15,992 nt of DNA from CAZOGW01 sp964579415 (GCA_964579415.1 CAZOGW010000071.1:1-15992), one strand, 5' to 3'; shown: positions 6,607 through 14,237, numbered from the stretch's first letter. Translations and numbers: made by a program. Notes: generated from the sequence alone by a model not told the origin.

Positions 6607-8991
6607 ATGGCCATCGAACACTTCGACACCGTCGTGGTCGGCTCCGGGTTCGGGGGGTCCGTCATGGCCGACACCCTGGCCAAGGGCGGCCAGCGGGTGT
6701 GCCTCCTGGAGAGGGGACGGCCCTATCCCCCCGGCTCGTTCGCCCGCAGCCCGCGTGAGATGCGGGAGAACCTGTGGGACCCCGCCGCCGGACTCCACGG
6801 CATGTTCAACCTGTGGTCGTTCAAGGGTGTCGAGGCGGTGGTGTCCAGCGGCCTCGGCGGCGGCTCACTGATCTACGCCAACGTCCTCATCCGCAAGGAC
6901 GAGCGCTGGTTCGTCAAGGACCAGCCCATCGGCGGCGGCTACGAGAACTGGCCCATCGACCGGGCCGACCTCGATCCGCACTACGACCGGGTGGAGCGGA
7001 TGATGGGCGCCAACCCCTACCCCTTCCTCGACACCACTCCCAAGACCCAGGCGATGAAGCACGCCGCCGGCGAACTGGGTCTGGAGTGGCAACTGCCCAA
7101 CCTTGCGGTGACCTTCGCCGGCGCCGACGGCGTCCCCCGCGCCGGCGTCCCGATGGCGCAGACCGACTCGTACCCCAACATCCACGGCCAGGTCAAGCGC
7201 CTCACCTGCACCCTCTGCGGCGAGTGCGACATCGGCTGCAACAGCGGCGCCAAGAACACCCTGGACCACAACTACCTGTCTTCGGCGGCCCACCACGGCG
7301 CCGACATCCGCACCCGGGCCGAGGTGCGCCGCATCCGGGCCCGCCAGGGAGGCGGCTACGAGGTCGACTACGTCAGCTACACCGCCGAAGACGAGGGCCA
7401 CCCCACCACGGTGGGGAGCCGCCCCCACACCACGGTCACCTCGGACCGGCTGGTCATGGGCGCCGGGACCCTGGGAACCACCTACCTGCTGCTGCGCAAC
7501 CGTGCCGGGTTCCCCGCCATCGGCCCGGCTCTGGGGACGCGGTTCTCCGGCAACGGCGACCTGCTCACCATGGCGATGCGTGCCCACCGGGACGGCCAAC
7601 CGATCTCGTTGCGTGGCTCCTACGGGCCGGTGATCACCTCGACACTGCGGGTCCCCGACGAGGTCGACGGAGGCAGCGGGCGCGGCTACTACGTCCAGGA
7701 CGCCGGCTTCCCCGAGTTCGTCGAGTGGATCCTGGAGACGGCGGCGACACCGTCGTCGCTGCGGCGCATCTCCGGGTTCGCCTGGCGAACGTTGAAAGCC
7801 CGGATCCGGCGCCATCCCGACAGCGACATCTCCGCCGAGTTCACCGCGGTGCTCGGCGACGCCCTGCTGTCGACGACGTCGATGCCCCTTCTCGGCATGG
7901 GCCGCGACGTACCCGACGGCCGCCTCAAACTGCGCCACGGCTACCTGGACCTCGACTGGACGACGAAGACGTCGATCGAGTTCTTCGAGAGGATGCGCTC
8001 CACCATGCGCGGCATCGCCGGGTCGCTCGGCGCCGACTACCGGGACAACCCGCTGTGGAGGTTGCGCCGCCGCGTCATCACGGTCCACCCCCTCGGCGGC
8101 GCCCCCATGGGACGCCATGTCGACGAGGGCGTGGTGGACACCTACGGCGAGGCGTTCGGCCACCCCGGCCTGTTCGTCGTCGACGGATCCGCCCTTCCCG
8201 GACCGGTGGGGCCCAACCCGTCGCTCACCATCGCCGCCTTCGCCGACCGGGCCGCCCGGCGCATCCTGGAGTCGACCGAGAGGGTGGCGCCGGCATCCCG
8301 GCCGGCAGGGGTAACCTCGGCCACCATGTCACAACCCGAGTCTCCCGAAGAGCCCACCGAACCGGACGCCGCGGAGATCAGTTCCGTGAGGTTCACCGAG
8401 GAGATGAAGGGCCACGTCACCCTCGAGGACGTAGGGTTCGAGGACGGAGCCCGCCGCGGCAAGGGCAGCGGCACATCCCTCCGCTTCAAGCTCACCATCA
8501 CCGTCCCCGACGTGGTGAACTTCGTCGACGACCCGGAACGGGAAGGCTCGGCGGAAGGCTACGTGTTCTGCGACGCCCTCGGCGGCAAGATGCCGGTGGA
8601 GCGTGGCGTGTTCAACCTCTTCGTCGACACCGAGGACCCGGAGACCACCCGGATGCTGTACCGGCTCTGGTTCCGCGACAGTGTCGGCAACCCGCTCACC
8701 CTCACCGGGTTCAAGACGATCAAGGACGACCCCGGATTGGACGTCTGGACCGACACCTCGACCCTGTACGTCAAGCTGCTCGCCGGCCACGTCGAGCCGG
8801 ACGGCGACGGTGCCGCCACGGTGGCCGGCGCCGGGATCCTCCGCATCGAGGTGGTCGACTTCCTCCAGCAGCTCACCACCTTCCGCACGTCGGGTCCGGA
8901 CGACGTCGCCTCGCTCGCCACCTTCGGGAAGCTGTTCCTCGGCGAGCTGTGGACCGCGTACGGCGGCCGGGCCGGCAAGGACCCGGAGTAG
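6607..8991 (+). CDS. GMC-family flavin oxidoreductase (cholesterol-oxidase-like) with extra C-terminal domain
   Basis: This is an FAD-dependent alcohol/sterol-oxidase-type enzyme of 794 aa. The FAD motif GSGFGG (12-17) is followed by the ribose-binding Glu35 and the GMC motif SSGLGGGSLIYAN (80-92). Cys201, 204, 207 and 211 form CxxCxxCxxxC, as in the mycobacterial ChoD-like branch and resembling an Fe-S ligand set. The catalytic pair is His494 in HPLGGAPMG and Asn537 in NPSLTIAAF. A linker at about 555-595 leads to a beta-rich domain, FTEEMKG (596-602) to the end, which I recall from long GMC-hydrolase proteins, where it sits between the oxidase and an alpha/beta hydrolase. No signal peptide is evident. 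The start ATG has SD AGGGGGA 6 nt upstream. In-frame Met574 could begin a second product. The phosphoesterase gene follows after 11 nt, so co-transcription is likely. The substrate is unknown; a sterol-like alcohol is an inference from family. Confidence 0.87.
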   Translation: MAIEHFDTVVVGSGFGGSVMADTLAKGGQRVCLLERGRPYPPGSFARSPREMRENLWDPAAGLHGMFNLWSFKGVEAVVSSGLGGGSLIYANVLIRKDERWFVKDQPIGGGYENWPIDRADLDPHYDRVERMMGANPYPFLDTTPKTQAMKHAAGELGLEWQLPNLAVTFAGADGVPRAGVPMAQTDSYPNIHGQVKRLTCTLCGECDIGCNSGAKNTLDHNYLSSAAHHGADIRTRAEVRRIRARQGGGYEVDYVSYTAEDEGHPTTVGSRPHTTVTSDRLVMGAGTLGTTYLLLRNRAGFPAIGPALGTRFSGNGDLLTMAMRAHRDGQPISLRGSYGPVITSTLRVPDEVDGGSGRGYYVQDAGFPEFVEWILETAATPSSLRRISGFAWRTLKARIRRHPDSDISAEFTAVLGDALLSTTSMPLLGMGRDVPDGRLKLRHGYLDLDWTTKTSIEFFERMRSTMRGIAGSLGADYRDNPLWRLRRRVITVHPLGGAPMGRHVDEGVVDTYGEAFGHPGLFVVDGSALPGPVGPNPSLTIAAFADRAARRILESTERVAPASRPAGVTSATMSQPESPEEPTEPDAAEISSVRFTEEMKGHVTLEDVGFEDGARRGKGSGTSLRFKLTITVPDVVNFVDDPEREGSAEGYVFCDALGGKMPVERGVFNLFVDTEDPETTRMLYRLWFRDSVGNPLTLTGFKTIKDDPGLDVWTDTSTLYVKLLAGHVEPDGDGAATVAGAGILRIEVVDFLQQLTTFRTSGPDDVASLATFGKLFLGELWTAYGGRAGKDPE
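8307..8328 (+). promoter_or_regulatory. Possible internal promoter and start for the C-terminal domain of the GMC gene
   Basis: Inside the GMC frame, AGGGG (8307-8311) overlaps TAACCT (8312-8317). An 8-nt spacer and an in-frame ATG (8326-8328, Met574) follow, where MSQPESPEEP begins. The -10-to-ATG spacing is identical to that of nurA. Met574 lies at the junction of a Pro/Ala/Glu-rich linker and the accessory domain. A separate 221-aa protein could be made here, or the site may be a relic of two genes that fused. Confidence 0.35.
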
Positions 8992-9002
8992 CGACCGCCA
9001 CG

Positions 9003-10802
9003 ATGCGCGACCGGCCCGTCTCCGCACTCCCTCACGACCTTGGTTTCACCCCGCAGCCGATGGTGGAGTGGCTGGCGCCCGGCGAGCTGCTGAACGCCTC
9101 GCTCCGGGTAATGCTCTCCTCCGTGTTCGGCGCCTACGCCGACAAGCGGGAGCTGCAGGGCGTGGGGCCGATGGTCGACGCCGTCGACTACTCACACCTG
9201 GAAGAGATGTGGATCGACTACGTCGCCGACGTGGCCGACGGCTTCGACGCCACCATGACGGTGGCGGCGGCGCTGGCGATGCCCAAGCTCGACCTCTCCC
9301 AACGCGAGTCGCAGTGGAGGGCCTCCACCCGGCGCGGCGACGTCCTGGTGATGGGCGGCGACCAGGTCTACCCGACGGCGAACTTCGTCACCTACCGGCA
9401 TCGCCTCATCGGCCCCTACCGGTCGGCGTTCCCCGCCGTGGAGGGACCGGCACCCGACCTCTTCGCCATTCCCGGCAACCACGACTGGTATGACGGCCTC
9501 ACCGCCTTCCTGCGGGTCTTCTGCCAGGGGGAGAAGATCGGGGCCTGGCAGACCCGCCAGCGGCGCAGCTATTTCGCCCTCAAGCTCCCCCACCGCTGGT
9601 GGCTGTGGGCCATCGACGTCCAACTCGACTCCTACCTCGACCCGCACCAGCTCCACTACTTCCGCGACGTCATGGGACCACAGCTCGAGCCGGGCGACTC
9701 CATCGTCCTGTGCTCGGCGACGCCCAGTTGGTTGGACTCCAACGTCAAGGACGTCGACGCCTACGAGAACATCGACTTCCTGGCGAGAGAGGTCGCGGAG
9801 CCGCACGGCGCCGAGATCCGGTTCGCCATCGCCGGCGACAAGCACCACTACGCCCGCTATCAGGAGGTGGCCGGGGGTAGGGGCCGCCAGCACGTCACCT
9901 CCGGCGGCGGTGGCGCCTACCTGGCCGCCACCCACCACCTCCCCAAGAAGATCGTCGTCCCCCACCCTGAGTCCACCGACCTGGACAGGTCGCCGCCGGC
10001 GGAGTACGAGCTGAAGCGCACCTACCCGTCGGCGCCGGAGTCGCGCCGGCTGCGCTGGGGCGTGCTGCGCCTCCCCTGGCACAACGGTTCGTTCTGGGGG
10101 CTGGCCGCTATCGGCTACGTCATCATCGGCTGGACGGTGCTGCTGGGTCTGCGCCTCCCCAGCCAACCCGCCGCCGACATGTTGCGATCGCTGCGCTGGA
10201 ACCAGCTCATCGCCGGCCTGTTCACCCGGCCTCTCGGCTTCCTCATGACGGTGGGGCTGGTGGCAGGCCTGGCCGCTTTCGCCCGCAGCCCCAACCCGGT
10301 GAAACGCTGGGGCCTCGGGACCGGTCATGCCGTCGCCCACCTCATCTTGGTGCTGTCGACGGTGTGGGGTATCACCCGGCTGCTCAGCGGTCTCGACGAC
10401 GGGCCGCTGATCGTGGCCACCACCCTGATGCTGGGCGTTGTCGGCGGCCTGCTCGGATCTTGGCTGGTGTCGATCTACCTGCTCGTCGCCGAGATCTTCG
10501 GCACCAACATCAACGAGCTCTTCGCCGCCCAGCACATCGCCGGCTACAACAACTTCCTGCGGCTGCGCATCACCCCCGACGGCGCCCTCACCATCTACCC
10601 GGTGAAGGTCCAGAAGGTGGTGAAGTGGAAGTTCCAGCCCGAGGGCGACCGTTACACGCCGTGGTTCATCCCTGACGGCGACCCGCCCGATCCGCATCTC
10701 ATCGAAGCCCCGATCCGCTTCGGGCCGCTGAAGAAGCCGGCCAGACGCGAGAGCCCTGACGCCGATACGCGGCCATCCGACGACGCAGGCGTGGAGTCGT
10801 AG
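9003..10802 (+). CDS. Metallophosphoesterase with C-terminal membrane segments
   Basis: This is a 599-aa protein with a calcineurin-like phosphoesterase domain (about 60-315) and a membrane-spanning C-terminal part. Metal-site motifs are visible in order: DYVADVADGFDAT (72-84), where the usual D-x-H is replaced by a DGF-type motif; GGDQVYP (118-124); GNHDWYDG (158-165); and GDKHHY (278-283). Hydrophobic segments at about 365-385, 410-427, 441-461 and 468-496 suggest four helices. A soluble tail of about 100 residues follows, starting EIFGTNINELFAAQH. The ATG lies 11 nt after the GMC stop with only a distant GGAG, so translation is probably coupled. The gene ends 6 bp from the convergent hydrolase gene. 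The phosphoester substrate is unknown; co-occurrence with the oxidase suggests a lipid-linked one, which is inference. Membrane topology was judged by eye. Confidence 0.82.
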   Translation: MRDRPVSALPHDLGFTPQPMVEWLAPGELLNASLRVMLSSVFGAYADKRELQGVGPMVDAVDYSHLEEMWIDYVADVADGFDATMTVAAALAMPKLDLSQRESQWRASTRRGDVLVMGGDQVYPTANFVTYRHRLIGPYRSAFPAVEGPAPDLFAIPGNHDWYDGLTAFLRVFCQGEKIGAWQTRQRRSYFALKLPHRWWLWAIDVQLDSYLDPHQLHYFRDVMGPQLEPGDSIVLCSATPSWLDSNVKDVDAYENIDFLAREVAEPHGAEIRFAIAGDKHHYARYQEVAGGRGRQHVTSGGGGAYLAATHHLPKKIVVPHPESTDLDRSPPAEYELKRTYPSAPESRRLRWGVLRLPWHNGSFWGLAAIGYVIIGWTVLLGLRLPSQPAADMLRSLRWNQLIAGLFTRPLGFLMTVGLVAGLAAFARSPNPVKRWGLGTGHAVAHLILVLSTVWGITRLLSGLDDGPLIVATTLMLGVVGGLLGSWLVSIYLLVAEIFGTNINELFAAQHIAGYNNFLRLRITPDGALTIYPVKVQKVVKWKFQPEGDRYTPWFIPDGDPPDPHLIEAPIRFGPLKKPARRESPDADTRPSDDAGVES

Positions 10803-10808
10803 GGGCGG

Positions 10809-11933
10809 TCAGGCGCTGGCCGGGACGGCGCGGGGGCGTGCTGTCCGGTCGCGTTGCGCGTCGAGGAACTCGACCAGCCGGGGGAACACGTCGCGGGCGA
10901 CATGTTCACCCATGAAGGGGTCCTGGTGGCCGTAGCCCGGTATCACGTAGAGCTGGTGCCGGCCGGGGACGATCCTCTCCAGCCGTTGGTGGCAGACGAT
11001 GTTGGAGTCGGAGAACACCCGGTTGCTCTCCCCGGTGGTGAACAGGATCGGGGTCTCGATCTCGGGGGCGTGACGGAAGTAGTTGTTGGGGAGCCGCTCG
11101 AACCTGCTGTCCGCCGGGTCATACCGCACCGCCTGGCCGGCCTTGAGCATCTTGGCGACGTGCCGGTAGTAGTTCATCGAGGTGGATCCGTAGAGGTCGC
11201 CGCCGCGACGGTGGGTGACGTCGGCCAGGTTCTCGTGCGAGTAGAGGGCGGGCCAGCCGGTGCCCCACATCATCGAGAGCATGTGACATGCCGGCACGTC
11301 GCACTCGCGGTGGAACAGCGACACCGTCCGCGACACCATCTCACCCCGTGTCAGCCCGGGGTCTTCGCTGGCCCTCGGGTTGAGGTAGGGGATGCCGACG
11401 ACGTAGTCGACGAGGAACGGGGCCATGGACAGCTTCATCTTGGACCACTTGGGGACCCGCGGTGTCAGCGCCACCGAGTTGAGGATGACGCTGTCCACCT
11501 CGACGACCTTGGCGAAGAGGCTCATGGCGAACGAGGCGGCGCCCAGGCAGTGGGCGATCACGTGGATCGGCCGGTCGCCGATGTGGCTGCGCATCGTCTC
11601 CAGCGCCGGCGGGTAGTCGTACAGCGCCACGTCGTCGAGGGTGTAGCGGTGCTTGAACAGGTTGTACGAGTGGCGGTTGCTCATGCGGAAGTCGAGGCAC
11701 CAGATGTCGTTGTAGCCCTGGTCGAGCAGGTGCGACACCAGGTTCTCGTGCTCGGGCATGATGAACATGTCGGTGGAGGTGGTGAGGCCGTGGATGATCA
11801 GCACCGCCTCGTCGGCGGGACCGCGCTGGAACCGCAGCATGGACAGCCCGAGGCCGTCTTCGGTGTGGAACCAGTGGGTGGTGACGTCGGCGTCCCTGAC
11901 GCCCTCGAGCGTGTACAGCGGAATCTCACGCAT
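10809..11933 (-). CDS. Alpha/beta hydrolase with cysteine nucleophile
   Basis: This is a 374-aa alpha/beta-hydrolase-fold enzyme. The oxyanion loop is HGLTTS (48-53). The nucleophile elbow reads AHCLGA (127-132), so the nucleophile is Cys129 rather than Ser. The catalytic His is probably His336 in PGYGHQDPF, and the acid may be Glu302 or Asp309 in TTGESNRVFSDS. It resembles the hydrolase domain fused to GMC oxidases in some bacteria, and more distantly the GxCxG elbows of PHA synthases. I chose ATG 11933 because AGGGG lies 7 nt upstream and the protein then begins at MREIPLYTLE. It overlaps the end of the SRPBCC-FAD gene by 8 bp, which indicates an operon and coupling. An upstream in-frame ATG (11984) would overlap by 59 bp and is less likely. 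It is convergent with the phosphoesterase gene with only 6 bp between stops, so no terminator fits there. Confidence 0.85.
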   Translation of the reverse strand: MREIPLYTLEGVRDADVTTHWFHTEDGLGLSMLRFQRGPADEAVLIIHGLTTSTDMFIMPEHENLVSHLLDQGYNDIWCLDFRMSNRHSYNLFKHRYTLDDVALYDYPPALETMRSHIGDRPIHVIAHCLGAASFAMSLFAKVVEVDSVILNSVALTPRVPKWSKMKLSMAPFLVDYVVGIPYLNPRASEDPGLTRGEMVSRTVSLFHRECDVPACHMLSMMWGTGWPALYSHENLADVTHRRGGDLYGSTSMNYYRHVAKMLKAGQAVRYDPADSRFERLPNNYFRHAPEIETPILFTTGESNRVFSDSNIVCHQRLERIVPGRHQLYVIPGYGHQDPFMGEHVARDVFPRLVEFLDAQRDRTARPRAVPASA

Positions 11934-13827
11934 CTGCAGCCCCCTGCGATCGGCGGTCCAGCGGGTGGATGGACCGGCCGTCATTGTACGGAGCGTTGGG
12001 GTCGATCGACGCCAGCAGCTCCGGGTCCCTCCCGGTGCGGGTATGCATGTAGCGGTACGAGCCGGTCTCGACGCAGGCCTGATCGATCGCGCCGGCGATC
12101 CGGTCGAGGAGGGTGTCGGTCATGATGTCGGGGTCGACACCGACGTAGAACAGCACCTCGACCCAGCGCTCGTTCTCCGGGTCGCCCTGCGACAGGTAGG
12201 CGGACCGGATGCTCTTCACGTAGAGGGTGATGAAGGTGAAGCAGCGGTGGGTCTCGCGGTAGTCGCCGAGGATCTGCCACATGCGGTGTACCAGGTCCTC
12301 GTAGGACCGCATTGGAGCGATGGCGACGAGGAACCGCTGCGGATCGCCCACGGTGGCGTCGAGGATCTTCTCGGTGAACAGCTCGGCGTTCTTCACCGTG
12401 GCGTACTTGGGCCCGTAGATGACCCCGACCATCCCGGCGGTCTTCACCACTTCGTCGATCTTGTCGGGTAACTTCCCCGCCATCCAGCCGAGCCGGTGCA
12501 GCCCGCCGTACGCCACCTTCTCGATGGCGCGCCGGGCCACCGCCGGGTCGGCGTCGCGGAACACCGAGAAGGCACCCATCTGCCGCGACTTGCCCGATCC
12601 CCGGGGCACGTCGGCCCACAGGCCGCGGATGAAACGGGCGTCCTCTGGAGGATCTGCCAGGATCCCGGCGGAGGTCCGGATGAACTCCTCGCGGTCGTCG
12701 AACCGGACGTCGTCGGTCTCCCAGTATGTGGTGAACTTCTCGACGCGGATGATGTCGACGGTGACCTTGGTGATGACACCGTGGCGCCCCAGGCTGGTGA
12801 ACAGCCTATTGAGCTGGTCGGTGCCGTTGTCCCGGTCGACGACGTGGACCTCGCCGTCCCAGTCGACGTACTCCAGCCGCTGCACCGTGTCGACGAACAG
12901 GCCGTAGCGGAACGACGAAGGTGTGATCCCACCGACGGCGACGAACCCGCCGACGGTGATGTGGGCGTGGTCGCCGATGACCGGCAGCCCCAGACCGCGC
13001 TGGGCCAACTCCTCGTCCACGTCAGCCGACGGGGTGCCGGCGTACACGGTCGCCGTCATCTGCTGCTCGTCGACGTCGAGGATGCCGTACAGCTTCTCTG
13101 TCAGCAGCACGGCGCCGCCGGCGGGCGTGACCAGGTCGTTGGACGAGTGCCCTTTGCTGCGCACGATGAGGACCTGGCCCAGCCGGGCGCACTCCTTGAC
13201 GGCGGCCACCACGTCTTCGGTGGTACGGGGGACGTAGAACTTGAGCGGGGTGCGCGGCGGCCCTCCGGGGTCGGCGATGCGGTCCCAGTCGTAGAACAGC
13301 GAGTCGATCGAGTCGTGATCGAACGCCTCGTGCTGGTTGATCTGCTTGCGCCACTTGGGCTGCCCGATGCGCTTGCCACTCGCCATGTGTCCTTCACCCT
13401 CCTCCAGGTGCCTGCGAAGACCGTCACCCAACGCCGCGAACCCCGACAGTATGGACCGTCGCAGCAGCGGGTACCCGAACGGGACCGCCCAGCCGCTCGC
13501 TGTCTCGCTCTGGGTGAGGATCGTATCCCCGCCGGTTCCGGCCTCGACGGCGAACATCCGGTCCACATCCATGACGCCGCGCCGCAAATTGGTCGACCGC
13601 CACGCCAGAATACGAGGAGGGTCGACGACCCTGATGTCCTGCTGCATCGGCATTCGGAACGGGCCCATGCGGAGCCGCATCGGCACCGTCGTACCCGGGA
13701 CCAGCGGCCCCTCCGGATCAAGGAACGTCGGGTTCCAGGCCCGCCACGACGCCACGTCGACCAGCGCCTCCCACACCGCCTCGGGCGCGGCACGGATCAC
13801 CGTCTCGTGCCAAAGCTCGTGGCCCAA
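11926..13827 (-). CDS. SRPBCC (START-like) domain fused to FAD-binding PCMH-type oxidoreductase
   Basis: This is a 633-aa two-domain protein. Residues 1-145 are an SRPBCC/polyketide-cyclase-like ligand-binding fold (HETVIRAAPEAVWEALVDVA at 7-26, then MQQDIRVVDPPRILAWRS). Residues from about 165 form an FAD_binding_4/PCMH oxidase with KFYVPRTTEDVVAAV, the covalent-FAD-type GHSSND motif (His227) and HITVGGFVAVGGITPSSF (289-306). The FAD part is similar to cytokinin dehydrogenase and to DHCR24-like sterol reductases; the exact branch cannot be settled by eye. It is a paralogue of the gene at 14238-15707. The start is TTG 13827, with GGGGGAGA (13835-13842) 7 nt upstream. An in-frame ATG at 13386 with its own strong ribosome site would yield the 486-aa FAD protein alone. 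The hydrolase gene follows with an 8-bp overlap. A hydrophobic ligand held by the SRPBCC domain is plausible inference. Confidence 0.85.
   Translation of the reverse strand: MGHELWHETVIRAAPEAVWEALVDVASWRAWNPTFLDPEGPLVPGTTVPMRLRMGPFRMPMQQDIRVVDPPRILAWRSTNLRRGVMDVDRMFAVEAGTGGDTILTQSETASGWAVPFGYPLLRRSILSGFAALGDGLRRHLEEGEGHMASGKRIGQPKWRKQINQHEAFDHDSIDSLFYDWDRIADPGGPPRTPLKFYVPRTTEDVVAAVKECARLGQVLIVRSKGHSSNDLVTPAGGAVLLTEKLYGILDVDEQQMTATVYAGTPSADVDEELAQRGLGLPVIGDHAHITVGGFVAVGGITPSSFRYGLFVDTVQRLEYVDWDGEVHVVDRDNGTDQLNRLFTSLGRHGVITKVTVDIIRVEKFTTYWETDDVRFDDREEFIRTSAGILADPPEDARFIRGLWADVPRGSGKSRQMGAFSVFRDADPAVARRAIEKVAYGGLHRLGWMAGKLPDKIDEVVKTAGMVGVIYGPKYATVKNAELFTEKILDATVGDPQRFLVAIAPMRSYEDLVHRMWQILGDYRETHRCFTFITLYVKSIRSAYLSQGDPENERWVEVLFYVGVDPDIMTDTLLDRIAGAIDQACVETGSYRYMHTRTGRDPELLASIDPNAPYNDGRSIHPLDRRSQGAADA
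13384..13405 (-). promoter_or_regulatory. Internal ribosome site and ATG for the FAD domain alone
   Basis: Reading the minus strand, GGAGGAGGG (13405-13397) and AAGGA (13394-13390) precede an in-frame ATG (13386-13384, Met148). Translation from it would give 486 aa, nearly the same as the 489-aa paralogue that lacks the SRPBCC domain. AGGAGGG ends 10 nt, and AAGGA 3 nt, before the ATG. It may mark a second product or the seam of a gene fusion. Confidence 0.45.
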
Positions 13828-13860
13828 AGTGTCGTCTCCCCCGTGCCGTGCCCTGGCGAA

Positions 13861-13866
13861 ACTCTA
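13861..13866 (-). promoter_or_regulatory. Candidate -10 box of the SRPBCC-FAD/hydrolase operon
   Basis: TAGAGT on the minus strand matches TANNNT. It would start transcription about 26 nt before the TTG start, leaving a short leader that contains the GGGGGAGA ribosome site. Its -35 region would fall inside the first 61-bp repeat unit. No clear TTGACA-like element is seen. Confidence 0.35.
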
Positions 13867-13880
13867 GAACATCCAAGCCC

Positions 13881-14157
13881 CCGAACCCAGGGTTCCCGAC
13901 GACGCTCAGCGTCGCCCACAGCCCGAAGTACGCGTGCCCCGCCGAACCCAGGGTTCCCGACGCCGCTCAGCGTCGCCCACAGCCCAAAGTACGCGTGCCC
14001 CGCCGAACCCAGGGTTCCCGACGCCGCTCAGCGTCGCCCACNNNNNNNNNNNNNNNNNNNNNNNNNNNNNNNNNNNNNNNNNNNNNNNNNNNNNNNNNNN
14101 NNNNNNNNNNNNNNNNNNNNNNNNNNNNNNNNNNNNNNNNNAGCCCAAAGTACGCGT
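13881..14157. repeat. 61-bp tandem repeat array interrupted by the assembly gap
   Basis: Units begin at 13881, 13942 and 14003, each starting CCGAACCCAGGG, with a period of exactly 61 bp. The third is cut at its 39th base by the N run. Sequence resumes at 14142 with the unit's 40th base (AGCCCAAAGTACGCGT) and diverges after 14157. Each unit holds three dyads: GAACCCAGGGTTC (6-bp arms), CGACGC-N6-GCGTCG, and ACGCGT. Copy 1 differs from copy 2 at single positions (unit positions 22 and 46). The array fills the 410-bp spacer between two divergent paralogous FAD oxidase genes. No ORF or RNA gene is recognised in it, and 61 is not a multiple of 3, so it is not a coding repeat. The true copy number is unknown. 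Confidence 0.9.
14042..14141. other. Assembly gap of 100 N
   Basis: There are exactly 100 N, the conventional placeholder for a gap of unknown size. The bases on either side are consecutive positions of the 61-bp repeat unit, so the gap was most likely caused by the repeat. Its real length could be zero or any multiple of 61 bp if the array is regular, or longer if other sequence lies inside. Confidence 0.97.
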
Positions 14158-14206
14158 ACGCCGGGCGTGTTCGGTGCCGGCCCGGGCACCGGGCGGTCGC
14201 CGGCGG

Positions 14207-14232
14207 TACGCTGGCTCGGTCCGTCGGGGAGG
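14207..14232 (+). promoter_or_regulatory. -10 box and Shine-Dalgarno of the second FAD oxidase
   Basis: TACGCT (14207-14212) fits a TANNNT -10 box. GGGGAGG (14226-14232) is a strong ribosome site 5 nt before the GTG at 14238. Together they select that start in a frame that is otherwise open back through the repeats. No good -35 is visible. Confidence 0.45.
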
Positions 14233-14237
14233 CAGAG

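Noticed and set aside
9192..10697. A 501-codon minus-strand open frame across the phosphoesterase gene.
   Set aside because: It is a His/Val/Glu-rich mirror frame. The opposite strand carries the metal-site motifs and membrane helices. No recognisable protein pattern is present.
10803..10808. Bidirectional terminator between the convergent phosphoesterase and hydrolase genes.
   Set aside because: Only 6 bp separate the stops, and I saw no strong hairpin spanning them.
13881..14157. CRISPR array at the 61-bp repeats.
   Set aside because: The units are directly head to tail with no unique spacers, and no cas genes are nearby.
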